Below, piece by piece: positions 1 through 6,383 of a stretch of DNA of 12,532 nt. The notes beneath the pieces are model-generated. The model worked only from the letters and a program-made list of their open reading frames with translations, was not told where the DNA came from and ran no database searches. This DNA comes from Gemmatimonas phototrophica (GTDB taxonomy: Bacteria > Gemmatimonadota > Gemmatimonadetes > Longimicrobiales > Gaopeijiaceae): contig CAMCNM010000030.1 of NCBI GenBank assembly GCA_945876015.1, positions 1 through 12,532 of the forward strand. Direction: 5' to 3'. How positions within the stretch are numbered: position 1 is the stretch's first letter; every line of letters starts with the position of its first letter. The position numbers and the translations under genes are program-made.

Positions 1-24
1 GCTGTATCTCTTTCGCTTTGCCAT
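1..24 (-). CDS. IS3-family transposase OrfA, first eight codons (partial)
   Basis: The ATG at 24-22 on the minus strand opens a frame reading MAKRKRYS before the window ends. It is preceded by AGGAGGAG (29-36) at about five bases, an excellent ribosome site. This N-terminus is characteristic of IS3-family OrfA proteins, whose basic N-terminal helix-turn-helix domain binds the element's terminal repeats. Only eight residues are visible, so the family call rests on that short match plus the terminal-repeat-like DNA upstream. OrfB, the DDE catalytic half, would be off the left edge. Confidence 0.5.
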
Positions 25-87
25 GACACTCCTCCTGGCCCACAATGGGCCTTCTCTGAAGTGTCCGCATTAGCGGGGTAGAACCCA
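1..87 (-). mobile_element. Right-hand edge of an IS3-family insertion sequence (partial)
   Basis: Read on the minus strand from base 87, the DNA begins TGGGTTCTACCCCGC and continues through GCGGACACTT to a strong ribosome site and a start codon at 24. This is the usual 5' end layout of an IS3-type element: a TG-initiated terminal inverted repeat, a short leader, then orfA. The boundary at 87 is inferred from the CA on the + strand (86-87) and from helicase-like coding sequence resuming directly after it. A perfect hairpin (GGCCCA-CAA-TGGGCC, 37-51) sits beside the ribosome site. The rest of the element, its other terminal repeat and any target duplication lie off the left edge, so the exact end cannot be confirmed here. 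Confidence 0.6.
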
Positions 88-329
88 CCCGGTCGCAGCG
101 AATGGCGTTCTTCAAGGGTGATGCTAGGGTGAAAGGCACGACTCTTCACAGTTTCAAGGGGTGGGAAAGCCGGGCCCTTCTTCTTCACATTGGCAGGTCC
201 ACTAGCGTTGACGCACTCAGAACAGCCTATACCGGCCCGCTCCCATGCGCGTTGGCTCACTCCTATGTTCATGGTTCGGGGCGTCACCCAGTGGGCGCTC
301 ACGACCGACCTCTCGCCATTGTCAGTTAG
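88..329 (+). pseudogene. C-terminal remnant of an SF1 (UvrD-like) DNA helicase, 5' end cut by the IS
   Basis: From about base 88 the + strand reads coding sequence with the segment FFKGDARVKGTTLHSFKGWE (about 105-164). This matches motif V of superfamily 1 helicases (T-x-H-S-x-K-G-x-E), followed by a hydrophobic strand and DALRTAYT. In intact relatives the next residues form motif VI (Y-x-A-L-T-R), which supplies an ATP-contacting arginine. Here the frame reads YTGPLPCALAH and no intact motif VI is visible in any frame, so a small indel or decay beyond about 230 is likely. An in-frame TGA lies in the IS at 57-59. The N-terminal motor motifs must be beyond the IS or lost. The neighbours are restriction genes, so the helicase was probably part of the same defence cluster. 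It is non-functional as it stands. Confidence 0.6.
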
Positions 330-335
330 ATTCCG

Positions 336-641
336 ATGAACGCCATCCCGTTCGAAGAGTTGATGTCAGCCGACCTCCACGTGGACGCCCTATACCGCGG
401 AGGCCTTCGTGGTAACGTGGGGGATGACCCGATTGGTTCTCTCCTCCCGGTTGGCAACATGGGAGGATTTCGATACCGCGGGTCATTGAGCACGCGGATT
501 CAACTCTGCGTTCTGTACTCCGAACTCTCCGACCCGGACTGGCCAGATTCCATCATGCCGGAGCTCGGCCGGTTCACATACTTCGGAGACAACAAGACCC
601 CGGGACATGATGTCCACGACACGCCGCGGAGAGGAAACTAG
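336..641 (+). pseudogene. AspBHI-like modification-dependent restriction endonuclease, N-terminal domain, ended by in-frame TAG
   Basis: This frame starts at ATG 336 (a second ATG at 363 is possible) and encodes the DNA-recognition domain of the AspBHI-type family of methylcytosine-dependent endonucleases. Visible family marks are LYRGG, GDDPIGSLLPVGNMGGFRYRG, a VLYSELSDPDWPD segment and the strand GRFTYFGDNKTPG followed by HDTPRRGN. It stops at TAG 639-641. The same frame continues without a gap as ILRDAFEAIHVGDRR into the downstream half, exactly as in intact relatives (GN-x-LLRDxF). The TAG therefore replaces one internal residue (codon 102) of a roughly 406-codon gene (336-1556). Alone, this half has no nuclease domain. 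It sits 6 bp after the helicase remnant and reads the same way. Confidence 0.75.
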
Positions 642-671
642 ATCCTGAGGGATGCCTTCGAGGCCATCCAT

Positions 672-1556
672 GTGGGTGACCGTCGGAGCGTGCCTCCTTT
701 CCTCATTTTCACCAAGGCGGGACAGGGCCGCGATGTAATGTTTCGTGGTCTGGCGGTGCCCGGCGCGGCCGCGATGAGCCCTTTCGATGACCTCGTGGCC
801 GTCTGGAGCTCACGAGATGGCATGCGCTTCAGGAATTACAAGGCCGTCTTCACCATTCTGGATACGCCCGTCGTATCTCGGCGATGGATCGACGCGCTGG
901 TCGCGAACGAGCCAGAGCAGGCGAGCGACGCGCCCGCTGCCTGGACGGAATGGGTTTCAACCGGGCGGTATCGGCCCCTCCTCGCTCCTCGGCAACAGCA
1001 CTTTAGGTCGCCAAGCGCGCAATTGCCGACGAGGGCTGCGGACATTGAGTTACTTGAAGCGTTGCACGGCTACTTCGCCGACCACCCCGAGGGCGCGTAT
1101 GCCTTTGAGAAATGTGCCGCCGACCTCGTAAAGAGAATGGATAGCAACGTCATTTCGATCGACGTCACCAGGCCCTGGCGAGATGGAGGCCGCGACGGAG
1201 TGGGACGATACAGGATCGGTCCCAGGGAGACATCTATTTCCGTACAGTTCGCGCTGGAAGCGAAGTGCAAACGTCCTTCTAGCACCAATACCTCAGGAGT
1301 GAGGGAGACCTCCCGCCTGGTTTCCCGGCTCAGGCATCGTCAGTTCGGCATTTTTGTCACCACATCATGCATCGGCTTGCAAGCCTACCAGGAACTCATT
1401 GAGGATGAACATCCCGTACTGGTGCTGGCCGGCGGGGATGTCGTGGAGGTGCTTCGCGAAAGCGGGATAGACGATATCTCCAAACTCCATACTTGGCTCG
1501 AAGGTGTTGCCCCCAAGTTGCCTTCGGTTCCGCTGGGCCGGACTACGACGGATTAG
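672..1556 (+). CDS. AspBHI-like restriction endonuclease, C-terminal half with Mrr-like PD-(D/E)XK nuclease domain
   Basis: This is the in-frame continuation of the 336 frame; 672 is a GTG 11 codons past the interrupting TAG and is only a possible restart, with no ribosome site visible. Residues 1-110 finish the recognition domain. The rest is an Mrr-like nuclease fold: DVTRPWRDGGRDGVGRY (about 164-180), then FALEAKCK (193-200), then SRLRHRQFGIFVTTS (218-232) and HPVLVLAGGDVVEVL. D171 or D175 with E196 and K198 are the expected metal-binding PD-(D/E)XK residues, and all are present. Relatives cut DNA near 5-methylcytosine and act as type IV restriction. Because the catalytic part is intact and only one codon is lost, this may be recent inactivation, readthrough or a sequence error. 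If made alone, the product would lack most of its DNA-binding domain. Confidence 0.8.
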   Translation: MGDRRSVPPFLIFTKAGQGRDVMFRGLAVPGAAAMSPFDDLVAVWSSRDGMRFRNYKAVFTILDTPVVSRRWIDALVANEPEQASDAPAAWTEWVSTGRYRPLLAPRQQHFRSPSAQLPTRAADIELLEALHGYFADHPEGAYAFEKCAADLVKRMDSNVISIDVTRPWRDGGRDGVGRYRIGPRETSISVQFALEAKCKRPSSTNTSGVRETSRLVSRLRHRQFGIFVTTSCIGLQAYQELIEDEHPVLVLAGGDVVEVLRESGIDDISKLHTWLEGVAPKLPSVPLGRTTTD

Positions 1557-1563
1557 TGCGGTG

Positions 1564-1869
1564 ATGAGGATGAGGCCAAGTCAGAAGTCCAAGGAAGGGA
1601 AGGAGGCCCGCAGCCAACGCCCAATCGAGTTCCACACGACCGCTGCTCGATCGGCCCTCATGAGTCGGGTGCGACAGCGCGGCACGGCCGCGGAGGCGAC
1701 GGTCCGGAAGATCATTGCGGGGCTCGGATACCGGTACCGCCTCAACATTCCAGGTCTTCCCGGTCGGCCGGATATCGCGCATCGCGGAAAGAAGAAGGCC
1801 ATTTTCGTGCATGGTTGCTTCTGGCATTGGCACAAGGGCTGCCCACCTAGACGGGCGTCGCCGCGGTAG
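1564..1869 (+). pseudogene. vsr: Very short patch repair (Vsr) endonuclease, C-terminally truncated
   Basis: Vsr nicks beside T:G mismatches left by 5-methylcytosine deamination and normally accompanies a cytosine methyltransferase. The frame opens with GTG 1561, ATG 1564 and ATG 1570 directly after the restriction gene stop; the exact start is uncertain. Family features are MSRVRQRGTAAEATVRKII (from 1660), LPGRPDIAHRGKKKAIFVHG and the HGCFWHWHKGC metal/catalytic segment, which retains the key Asp of RPD, the histidines and the first zinc cysteines. After Cys (codon 1840) family similarity ends and only PPRRASPR remains before TAG 1867. Those last codons are antisense to the neighbouring primase gene. 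Intact Vsr proteins carry a further 60-70 residues, including more zinc and core residues, so this copy should be inactive. Confidence 0.8.
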
Positions 1870-3002
1870 TGGTGCAGAAGATCCCGGCCGCGCCGGTGTA
1901 ACTCCTCGTCCTCGTCCTCGGCCGCGATATACAGCACGCTCCCCACGGACTGGATCGCCATTCCAAGGAACGGCATCCCGGTGACGACGGAGAGGCACAA
2001 CTGGTAGAGCAGCCGGCTCTTTCCGAGTCCGCCCATGGAGACGAGCAGGCCAACGACTCCGAGGGGCAACCAGCCGCCGACGATCATTCGCCGCTCCGGT
2101 GGCTCCGTGTCCATATAACGACCGAATTGAATCGCCTGCGGATCGTAAAGCGGCTCCACTTCCTCCGGCGGCGCCACCTCGTTCGACTCCAGCGGCGTCA
2201 TCTCGTCGGGTGTGACGGGCTTGAAGTCCTCCAGGGTGTGCCCGGCGGCGATGTGGTCCGCAGCGTCCTTCCCCGCCCTGGCTTGCACGATCTCGACGGA
2301 CAGGGCGATGCCCTCCAGCGCCGCGGCGACCTGCTGAGCATGGGCGAGCCCCGGTGCATCCCGATCCGCGACGACCCGAACGCGCGCGCCGCGGAACGCC
2401 GGCCCGTACTCGCTCCTCCACTTGCCAGCGCCGCCCGGGTTGCAGGTGGCGACAGCCCCGGCGCCCTCCAGCGCATGCACGTCTTTCTCGCCCTCGGAAA
2501 CGTAGACCGAGCGCCCGAGAGCAACCGCTTCGATCAGCTGGGGGAAGTGGTAGAGAACGTGACGAACCTCGGGGCACGCGCACTTCTCCGGCTTGTTGCC
2601 GAGCGTCCAGGTAAACCCGTCACGATCACGCCCCGGAGCGTTCAGGTCCGGGCAGCGGTGCCGCTGGAAGAACTTCTTCGGCTCTTTGCGTACGACGTGA
2701 AAGAGCAGCGTTCCGGCCTCGTCCGCGTAGTCATCCGTGGCGACGATCCGAGCGCGCTCCGGGGTTGCTCGCGACGGCGGCGTGCTTCCGTTCCACAGGT
2801 CCGCGAACGTGAGCCCCACCTCGCCGAGCATCGCCTCCGGCGTGCATCCAGCGTGGCAGTGAACCAGCACACGGCCGTCCCGCCCGTATCCAACCGACGC
2901 GCTCGCGGTACGGTCGTCATGAGCGGGGCAACGTACGGCCCACTCGTCCCCGCTGCGCCGCGCGTTCGGGTCCAGCCGGCGGGCGACCTCCTCAGCGGTC
3001 AT
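1848..3002 (-). pseudogene. Primase-helicase of a phage-like/integrative element (Zn finger, TOPRIM, RepA-like ATPase), 3' truncated
   Basis: The start is ATG 3002 (MTAEEVARRL), whose ATGA overlaps the upstream stop; an ATG at 3038 in the same frame is less likely. Counting from the 3038 frame, a CHC2-like zinc finger (CPAHDD at 37-42, HCHAGC at 60-65) is followed by a TOPRIM domain: VYVSEGEKD (178-186), ADRDAPG (224-230), GKDAADHI (257-264). A RepA/DnaB-type ATPase begins with Walker A MGGLGKSRLL (335-344), then VLYIAAEDEDEEL (368-380). The architecture matches replication primase-helicases of phages, plasmids and satellite islands. Recognisable sequence ends near GDARL at 1850. The open frame continues to 1581, but only as the antisense of vsr, so the ATPase C-terminal half is missing. 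The protein could prime but probably not unwind. Confidence 0.8.
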
Positions 3003-3190
3003 GCCGCGGAACAGTCCCCGCACGTTCCGCTCGCGCACTTCACCAACGCGGGCTTCTCGTAGAGCAGCGTCACGGTGGACCGAAGCGCGCGCTCCACCGC
3101 GGCCCGGTCACCGGTGGGGTGGATCGTCACCTCGCCACCCTCGCCCACGCGCAGCACGAGGCGCCCGATCTCCCGATCAGCGGGTTTCAT
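2999..3190 (-). CDS. Small Cys-containing protein of the primase operon, unknown function
   Basis: This 63-residue frame runs from ATG 3190 to TGA 2999-3001. It overlaps the preceding gene by 14 bases and shares an ATGA with the primase start. A predicted strand-rich N-terminus (GRLVLRVGEGGEVTIHPTGD) is followed by a helix and the tail KCASGTCGDCSAA, which has three cysteines in a C-x5-C-x2-C arrangement that could bind metal. I do not recognise the family. Its tight coupling on both sides is the evidence that it is a real gene, and suggests a small accessory or regulatory partner of the replication protein. No catalytic motif is visible. Confidence 0.55.
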   Translation of the reverse strand: MKPADREIGRLVLRVGEGGEVTIHPTGDRAAVERALRSTVTLLYEKPALVKCASGTCGDCSAA

Positions 3191-3392
3191 TTGCCGCCTG
3201 CCTGCGCTGGGCGCGTTCCCCTTTCTCCTTGGCCTCCAGTGCGAGTCGCGCGGCCTCCATGCAGGCGAGGCAGGGGAAATCCGTGATCCCCATGCCCGCA
3301 GCCTCCGCGCCCGATTCGATGTCTTGGCGCTCGGCTTCGCTCACCCGCACGCCGTAGACGTGGTCCCGGACCCGTATCCGTCCCCGCGGCAT
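3177..3392 (-). CDS. Small ribbon-helix-helix-like protein of the primase operon
   Basis: This 71-residue protein starts at ATG 3392, the last base of the upstream TGA (TGATG), and ends at TGA 3177-3179. The stretch YGVRVSEAERQDIESGAEAA followed by GMGITDFPCLACMEAARLAL has the strand-helix-loop-helix pattern of CopG/MobC-type ribbon-helix-helix proteins (R-V-S-x-x-E, then A-A-G-x-x-x-x-D-F). The C-terminus is a charged helix rich in Lys, Glu and Gln. Such proteins usually repress their own operon or bind origin or transfer sites. The assignment is by pattern only; a plain helical accessory protein is possible. It lies second in a four-gene coupled operon of the element. Confidence 0.55.
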   Translation of the reverse strand: MPRGRIRVRDHVYGVRVSEAERQDIESGAEAAGMGITDFPCLACMEAARLALEAKEKGERAQRRQAANETR

Positions 3393-3598
3393 CAGCCCTC
3401 CTCCGCGCGGGACGTGCGCGTCTCGATGAAGCGGCGCACCGCCTCCGATTCATAGCGGACGCACCTGCTGGACAAGCGGACAAAGGGCAGGCCGGCCAGC
3501 GCGCCCTCGCCCCTGCGCCCCTTCTCCACCGTGCGCGTGGAGATGCCCAGCAGGACCGCCAAGTCCATCGTGGAGAGCCCTCCGCTACTCGCGCCCAT
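3392..3598 (-). CDS. Excisionase/AlpA-like helix-turn-helix DNA-binding protein
   Basis: The gene runs from ATG 3598 to TGA 3392-3394 and encodes about 68 residues. GGLSTMDLAVLLGISTRTVE is a helix-turn-helix of the MerR/excisionase type. It is followed by the short wing segment LPFVRLSSRCVRYESEAVRRF, in which a conserved basic residue and the E-x-V-x-R-F helix are typical of phage and island AlpA/Xis-like proteins. These bend att-site DNA or activate island genes. I chose ATG 3598 over the in-frame TTG 3628 because the TTG falls inside the U-tract of the terminator just upstream. It is the first gene of a coupled operon with two small proteins and the primase, and lies about 400 bp from the tRNA-Lys target. 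Confidence 0.7.
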   Translation of the reverse strand: MGASSGGLSTMDLAVLLGISTRTVEKGRRGEGALAGLPFVRLSSRCVRYESEAVRRFIETRTSRAEEG

Positions 3599-3626
3599 TC
3601 GCCTGTCACCCCAGGTACCGAGGTAC

Positions 3627-3677
3627 AAAAAAAACGGAGCCCAGGTGCCCCGTTGTTCTGGGGCTGCCCTGACTCCG
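3627..3677 (-). terminator. Intrinsic terminator in the leader of the primase operon
   Basis: On the minus strand, nested arms CGGAG/CTCCG (3673-3677 with 3635-3639), CAGG/CCTG and GCCCC/GGGGC form a strong hairpin with an eight-base loop. Eight Ts (3634-3627) follow at once. This is a textbook rho-independent terminator. It ends only 28 bases before the ATG of the HTH gene, too close for a normal promoter in between. It may terminate a lost upstream gene or act as an attenuator for the operon. Confidence 0.75.
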
Positions 3678-3936
3678 TTGCGTCCGACCCTGCGCCCTGC
3701 TTGCTCCGACCTACCTGCTCCATTGTTGCGCGGGGGGCTGTCGTGGTGCTCGGTCTCGGTCCCCCGGCTGCTGGGCTATCAACTCCAGCGCGCCCCCAAG
3801 TCTATCCGAAGCGCGCGGAGGGCGCAATGAAAAAGTTTGGCCCGTTTGTGGGCAGCGCGCGGCCCGAGCGGTGAACGCGGGTACCCGAACGCGGCAAGCA
3901 ACCCGGGCCGTGGGCACACATTGGGCACACGACCCC
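3678..3936. other. Non-coding stretch between island operon and tRNA, with short direct repeats
   Basis: I see no convincing gene here on either strand, and no integrase motifs. It holds two nearby direct-repeat pairs: GAACGCGG at 3873-3880 and 3887-3894, flanking the palindrome CGGGTACCCG (3878-3887), and TGGGCACAC at 3911-3919 and 3922-3930. Clustered short repeats next to a tRNA 3' end could be recombinase arm sites or regulator sites of an att region. A + strand frame ending around 3900-3960 could be the decayed tail of an integrase, but this is too weak to call. No second copy of the tRNA 3' end is present in the window. Confidence 0.4.
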
Positions 3937-3973
3937 AAAAAACACGGCCGACACCGTGCATCGTGTCGGCCGT
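3937..3973 (-). terminator. Intrinsic terminator of the tRNA-Lys transcript
   Basis: A perfect 11-bp stem, ACGGCCGACAC with GTGTCGGCCGT (3963-3973 and 3944-3954), encloses an eight-base loop. On the minus strand it is followed by G and six Ts (3942-3937). It lies 31 bases past the tRNA 3' end, in the right orientation to end that transcript. On the + strand the run after the stem is only CCTGTCTTT, so the minus-strand direction is the stronger one. Confidence 0.8.
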
Positions 3974-4004
3974 CCTGTCTTTCCCTCACAACGACTTACC
4001 GCAA

Positions 4005-4077
<73 letters not shown>

Positions 4078-4094
4078 GGTACCACGGGCAGGTA

Positions 4095-4122
4095 AAGGTA
4101 CCCCCGGCGGGGGTGGGGTCAA
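4095..4122 (-). promoter_or_regulatory. Sigma-70-type promoter for tRNA-Lys
   Basis: On the minus strand, TTGACC (4122-4117) and TACCTT (4100-4095) are separated by 16 bases, placing a start site about ten bases before the tRNA. The spacer contains the palindrome CCCCCGCCGGGGG, giving a GC-rich element between the boxes. The same DNA could also form a weak hairpin after glutaryl-CoA dehydrogenase, but no T-run follows it. Confidence 0.55.
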
Positions 4123-4161
4123 CCCCGCAGAATCAATGTCTTTCACGACACCGACTTAACC

Positions 4162-5346
4162 CTAATACGCCGGAATCCCGGTGATCTCCTGACCGAGCAC
4201 CAGCGAGTGGATGTCGTGCGTCCCCTCGTAGGTGTAGACCGACTCGAGGTTCGCCATGTGGCGCATCGAGTGGTAGTCGATCAGGATGCCGTTGGCCCCG
4301 AGGAGACGCCGCGCCTCGCGCGCGACGTCGCACGCCATGGAGACGTTGGCGCGCTTCGCCAGCGAGACCTGCTGCGGGGTCATCTCCCCGCGATCCTTGA
4401 GGCGGCCGAGCTGCAGGTTGAGCAGCTGCGCCTGGGTGATCCCGGTCAGCATCTCGGCGAGCCGGACCTGCTGGATCTGCTTCCCTCCGATGGGCCCGTC
4501 GAACATCACCCGCTCCTTCGCGTAGCGCCGGGCCTCGTCGAAGCAGGCCATCGCCGCACCGACGGCGCCCCAGGCGATCCCGTACCGCGCCTGGGTCAGG
4601 CACATGAGCGGACTCTTGAGGCCGCCGCTCCCCGGCAGCAAAGCCTCGCGCGGAAGTTTCATGTCGTGCAGGTGGAGTTCGCTGGTGTCGGAGGCGAGCA
4701 GCGAGAGCTTCCCCTTCTGGTCCCGCGCCGAGAACCCGGGCGTGTCCGTGGGCACGACGAACCCCCGGATCCCCTTGGCGTCTCCCTGCTCTCCGGTCTG
4801 GGCCCAGACCACGGCCACGTCAGCCATCGATCCGTTGGTGATCCACATCTTGGTGCCGTTCAGCACCCACCCACCGCCGCGCTCGCGCGCGGTCGTGATC
4901 ATCCCCGCGGGGTTGGAGCCGTAGTCCGGCTCGGTGAGACCGAAGCAGCCCACCGCCTGGCCCGCGGCCAGACGCGGCAGCCACGCGCGCTTCTGCTCTT
5001 CGCTGCCGAACGAATGGATGGGGTACATGACGAGCGCGCCCTGCACCGAAGCGAACGAGCGCACGCCGCTGTCGCCGCGCTCGAGTTCCTGCATGATGAG
5101 CCCGTAGGCGACGTTGTTCAGCCCGGCGCAGCCGTACTCCTCGGGGAGGTTGGCGCCGAGCACGCCCAGCTCACCGAGCTCGGGAATGATCTCCCTGGGG
5201 AATCTTCGTTCGATGTAGGCGGCGCCGATGATTGGCATCAGCCGATCGTCCACCCACCGGCGCACGGTGTCGCGGATCATCCGCTCCTCGTCGGAGAGGA
5301 GCGAGTCCACGTCATAGAAGTCCACGCCCTCGAAGCTCCCTGCCAT
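4162..5346 (-). CDS. gcdH: Glutaryl-CoA dehydrogenase (acyl-CoA dehydrogenase family)
   Basis: This FAD enzyme oxidises and decarboxylates glutaryl-CoA to crotonyl-CoA in lysine, tryptophan and benzoate breakdown, passing electrons to ETF. The protein is 394 residues, the normal family length. The FAD/substrate motif CFGLTEPDYGSNPAGM (134-149) is followed by WVLNGTKMWITNGSMADV. The catalytic base is Glu374 in TYEGTHDIHSLVLGQEITG, a C-terminal signature of this subfamily. Glu89, Arg96 and Ser100 (ELERGDSGVRSFAS) line up with Glu87, Arg94 and Ser98 that hold the glutaryl carboxylate in the human enzyme, which favours glutaryl-CoA over short-chain acyl-CoA. Start ATG 5346 follows GGGGAGGAAGC, a good ribosome site. 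The gene lies 17 bp after isocitrate dehydrogenase, so the two are probably co-transcribed. Confidence 0.9.
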   Translation of the reverse strand: MAGSFEGVDFYDVDSLLSDEERMIRDTVRRWVDDRLMPIIGAAYIERRFPREIIPELGELGVLGANLPEEYGCAGLNNVAYGLIMQELERGDSGVRSFASVQGALVMYPIHSFGSEEQKRAWLPRLAAGQAVGCFGLTEPDYGSNPAGMITTARERGGGWVLNGTKMWITNGSMADVAVVWAQTGEQGDAKGIRGFVVPTDTPGFSARDQKGKLSLLASDTSELHLHDMKLPREALLPGSGGLKSPLMCLTQARYGIAWGAVGAAMACFDEARRYAKERVMFDGPIGGKQIQQVRLAEMLTGITQAQLLNLQLGRLKDRGEMTPQQVSLAKRANVSMACDVAREARRLLGANGILIDYHSMRHMANLESVYTYEGTHDIHSLVLGQEITGIPAY

Positions 5347-5363
5347 GCTTCCTCCCCGGGCGG

Positions 5364-6377
5364 TCAGCTCAGCGCACGCTTGAGGGCATCCACATACTCG
5401 CGGGTGCCCGCGGTCCCACCCATGTCGCGCGTGCGGACATCGCCCGAGCGCACCACCGTGTCGATCGCACCGCGGATGCGCTTCGCGGGCTCCGCCTGGC
5501 CGACATGGTCCAGCATCAAGCAGGCCGAAAGGAGCAGGCCGGTCGGGTTGGCGAGCCCCTTTCCAGCGATGTCGGGCGCGGTGCCATGAACGGCCTCGAA
5601 CACCGCACAGGTCGAGCCGATGTTGGCGGCGGGGGCGAATCCGAGGCCGCCCACCAGGCCGGCGATCTGATCGGAGAGGATGTCGCCGAACATGTTCTCC
5701 ATCACGAGCACGTCGAACTGATAGGGGTTCATCACGAGCAGCATCGCGGTCGCGTCGATGATGCGGTCCTCGAACTCGATGTCGGGATATTCCTTGGCCA
5801 TCGCCTGACCGACCTCGAGGAAGAGTCCCTGCGTGTACTTGAGGATGTTGGCTTTGTGGGCCAGCGTGACCTTCTTTCGACCGTTCGCGCGCGCGTACTC
5901 GAACGCGTAGCGGCAGATCCGCTCCGAGCCGAAGCGGGTGATGATCATCACCGACTCCGCAGCCGCCTTGGGATCGCCCTGGAGCCCGATGAAGTGCTCC
6001 ACGCCGACGTAGAGGCCCTCGGTGTTCTCGCGGATCAGGACGAGATCGATGTCCTCGTAGCGCCCCCCGGGCTTGATCGTCTTCGCGGGGCGCACGTTTG
6101 CGTACAGATCGAACTCTTTTCGCAGCGCGACGTTGATCGAGCGGAAGCCTGTCCCGGAGGGCGTGGTGAGCGGTCCCTTGAGGACCACGCGATTCCAGCG
6201 CACCGACTCGAGCGTGGCCTCGGGGAGGGGATCGTTGAGCGTCTTCAATGCCGCGACCCCGGCCTGATGCTCCTCGTAGATCAGCTTGGCACCCGCGGCA
6301 TCGAGGATCTCGATGGTCGCCGCCGTCACCTCGGGGCCGATGCCGTCCCCGGGAATCACCGTGATGGCCTGAGGCAA
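5364..6377 (-). CDS. NAD-dependent isocitrate dehydrogenase
   Basis: This is a 337-residue beta-decarboxylating dehydrogenase of the isocitrate/isopropylmalate family, converting isocitrate to 2-oxoglutarate in the TCA cycle. It opens with the family start VIPGDGIGPEV (7-17). Isocitrate-binding residues are visible as Ser80-x-Asn82 and Arg86 in RSINVALRKEFDLYANVRP, Arg96, Arg116, Tyr123 (ENTEGLYVGVEH), Lys175 (AHKANILK), and the metal-binding Asp209, Asp232 and Asp236. The cofactor loop HGTAPDIAG carries Asp269-Ile270 where NADP enzymes have Lys-Tyr, indicating NAD. The start is TTG 6377; the only upstream in-frame codons after the lipoprotein stop (TGA 6384-6386) are CGA and AGC, so the TTG is forced. 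It is tightly coupled to the lipoprotein upstream and to gcdH downstream. 3-Isopropylmalate dehydrogenase is an alternative, but the S-x-N motif argues for isocitrate. Confidence 0.85.
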   Translation of the reverse strand: MPQAITVIPGDGIGPEVTAATIEILDAAGAKLIYEEHQAGVAALKTLNDPLPEATLESVRWNRVVLKGPLTTPSGTGFRSINVALRKEFDLYANVRPAKTIKPGGRYEDIDLVLIRENTEGLYVGVEHFIGLQGDPKAAAESVMIITRFGSERICRYAFEYARANGRKKVTLAHKANILKYTQGLFLEVGQAMAKEYPDIEFEDRIIDATAMLLVMNPYQFDVLVMENMFGDILSDQIAGLVGGLGFAPAANIGSTCAVFEAVHGTAPDIAGKGLANPTGLLLSACLMLDHVGQAEPAKRIRGAIDTVVRSGDVRTRDMGGTAGTREYVDALKRALS

Positions 6378-6383
6378 GCTTCG

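Noticed and set aside
1581..1847. C-terminal 88 residues of the primase open frame
   Set aside because: They are encoded by the antisense of vsr and have no resemblance to a RepA-type ATPase core, so the frame is open by chance past the junction.
3711..3989. Minus-strand frame between tRNA and HTH gene as a possible integrase
   Set aside because: It has no R-H-R-Y motifs, is Arg/Ala/Pro-rich, crosses the tRNA terminator, and lacks a ribosome site.
4101..4116. Hairpin CCCCCGCCGGGGG as a terminator for gcdH
   Set aside because: It has no following T-run on the minus strand and coincides with the spacer of the tRNA promoter. It is kept only as a note in the promoter entry.
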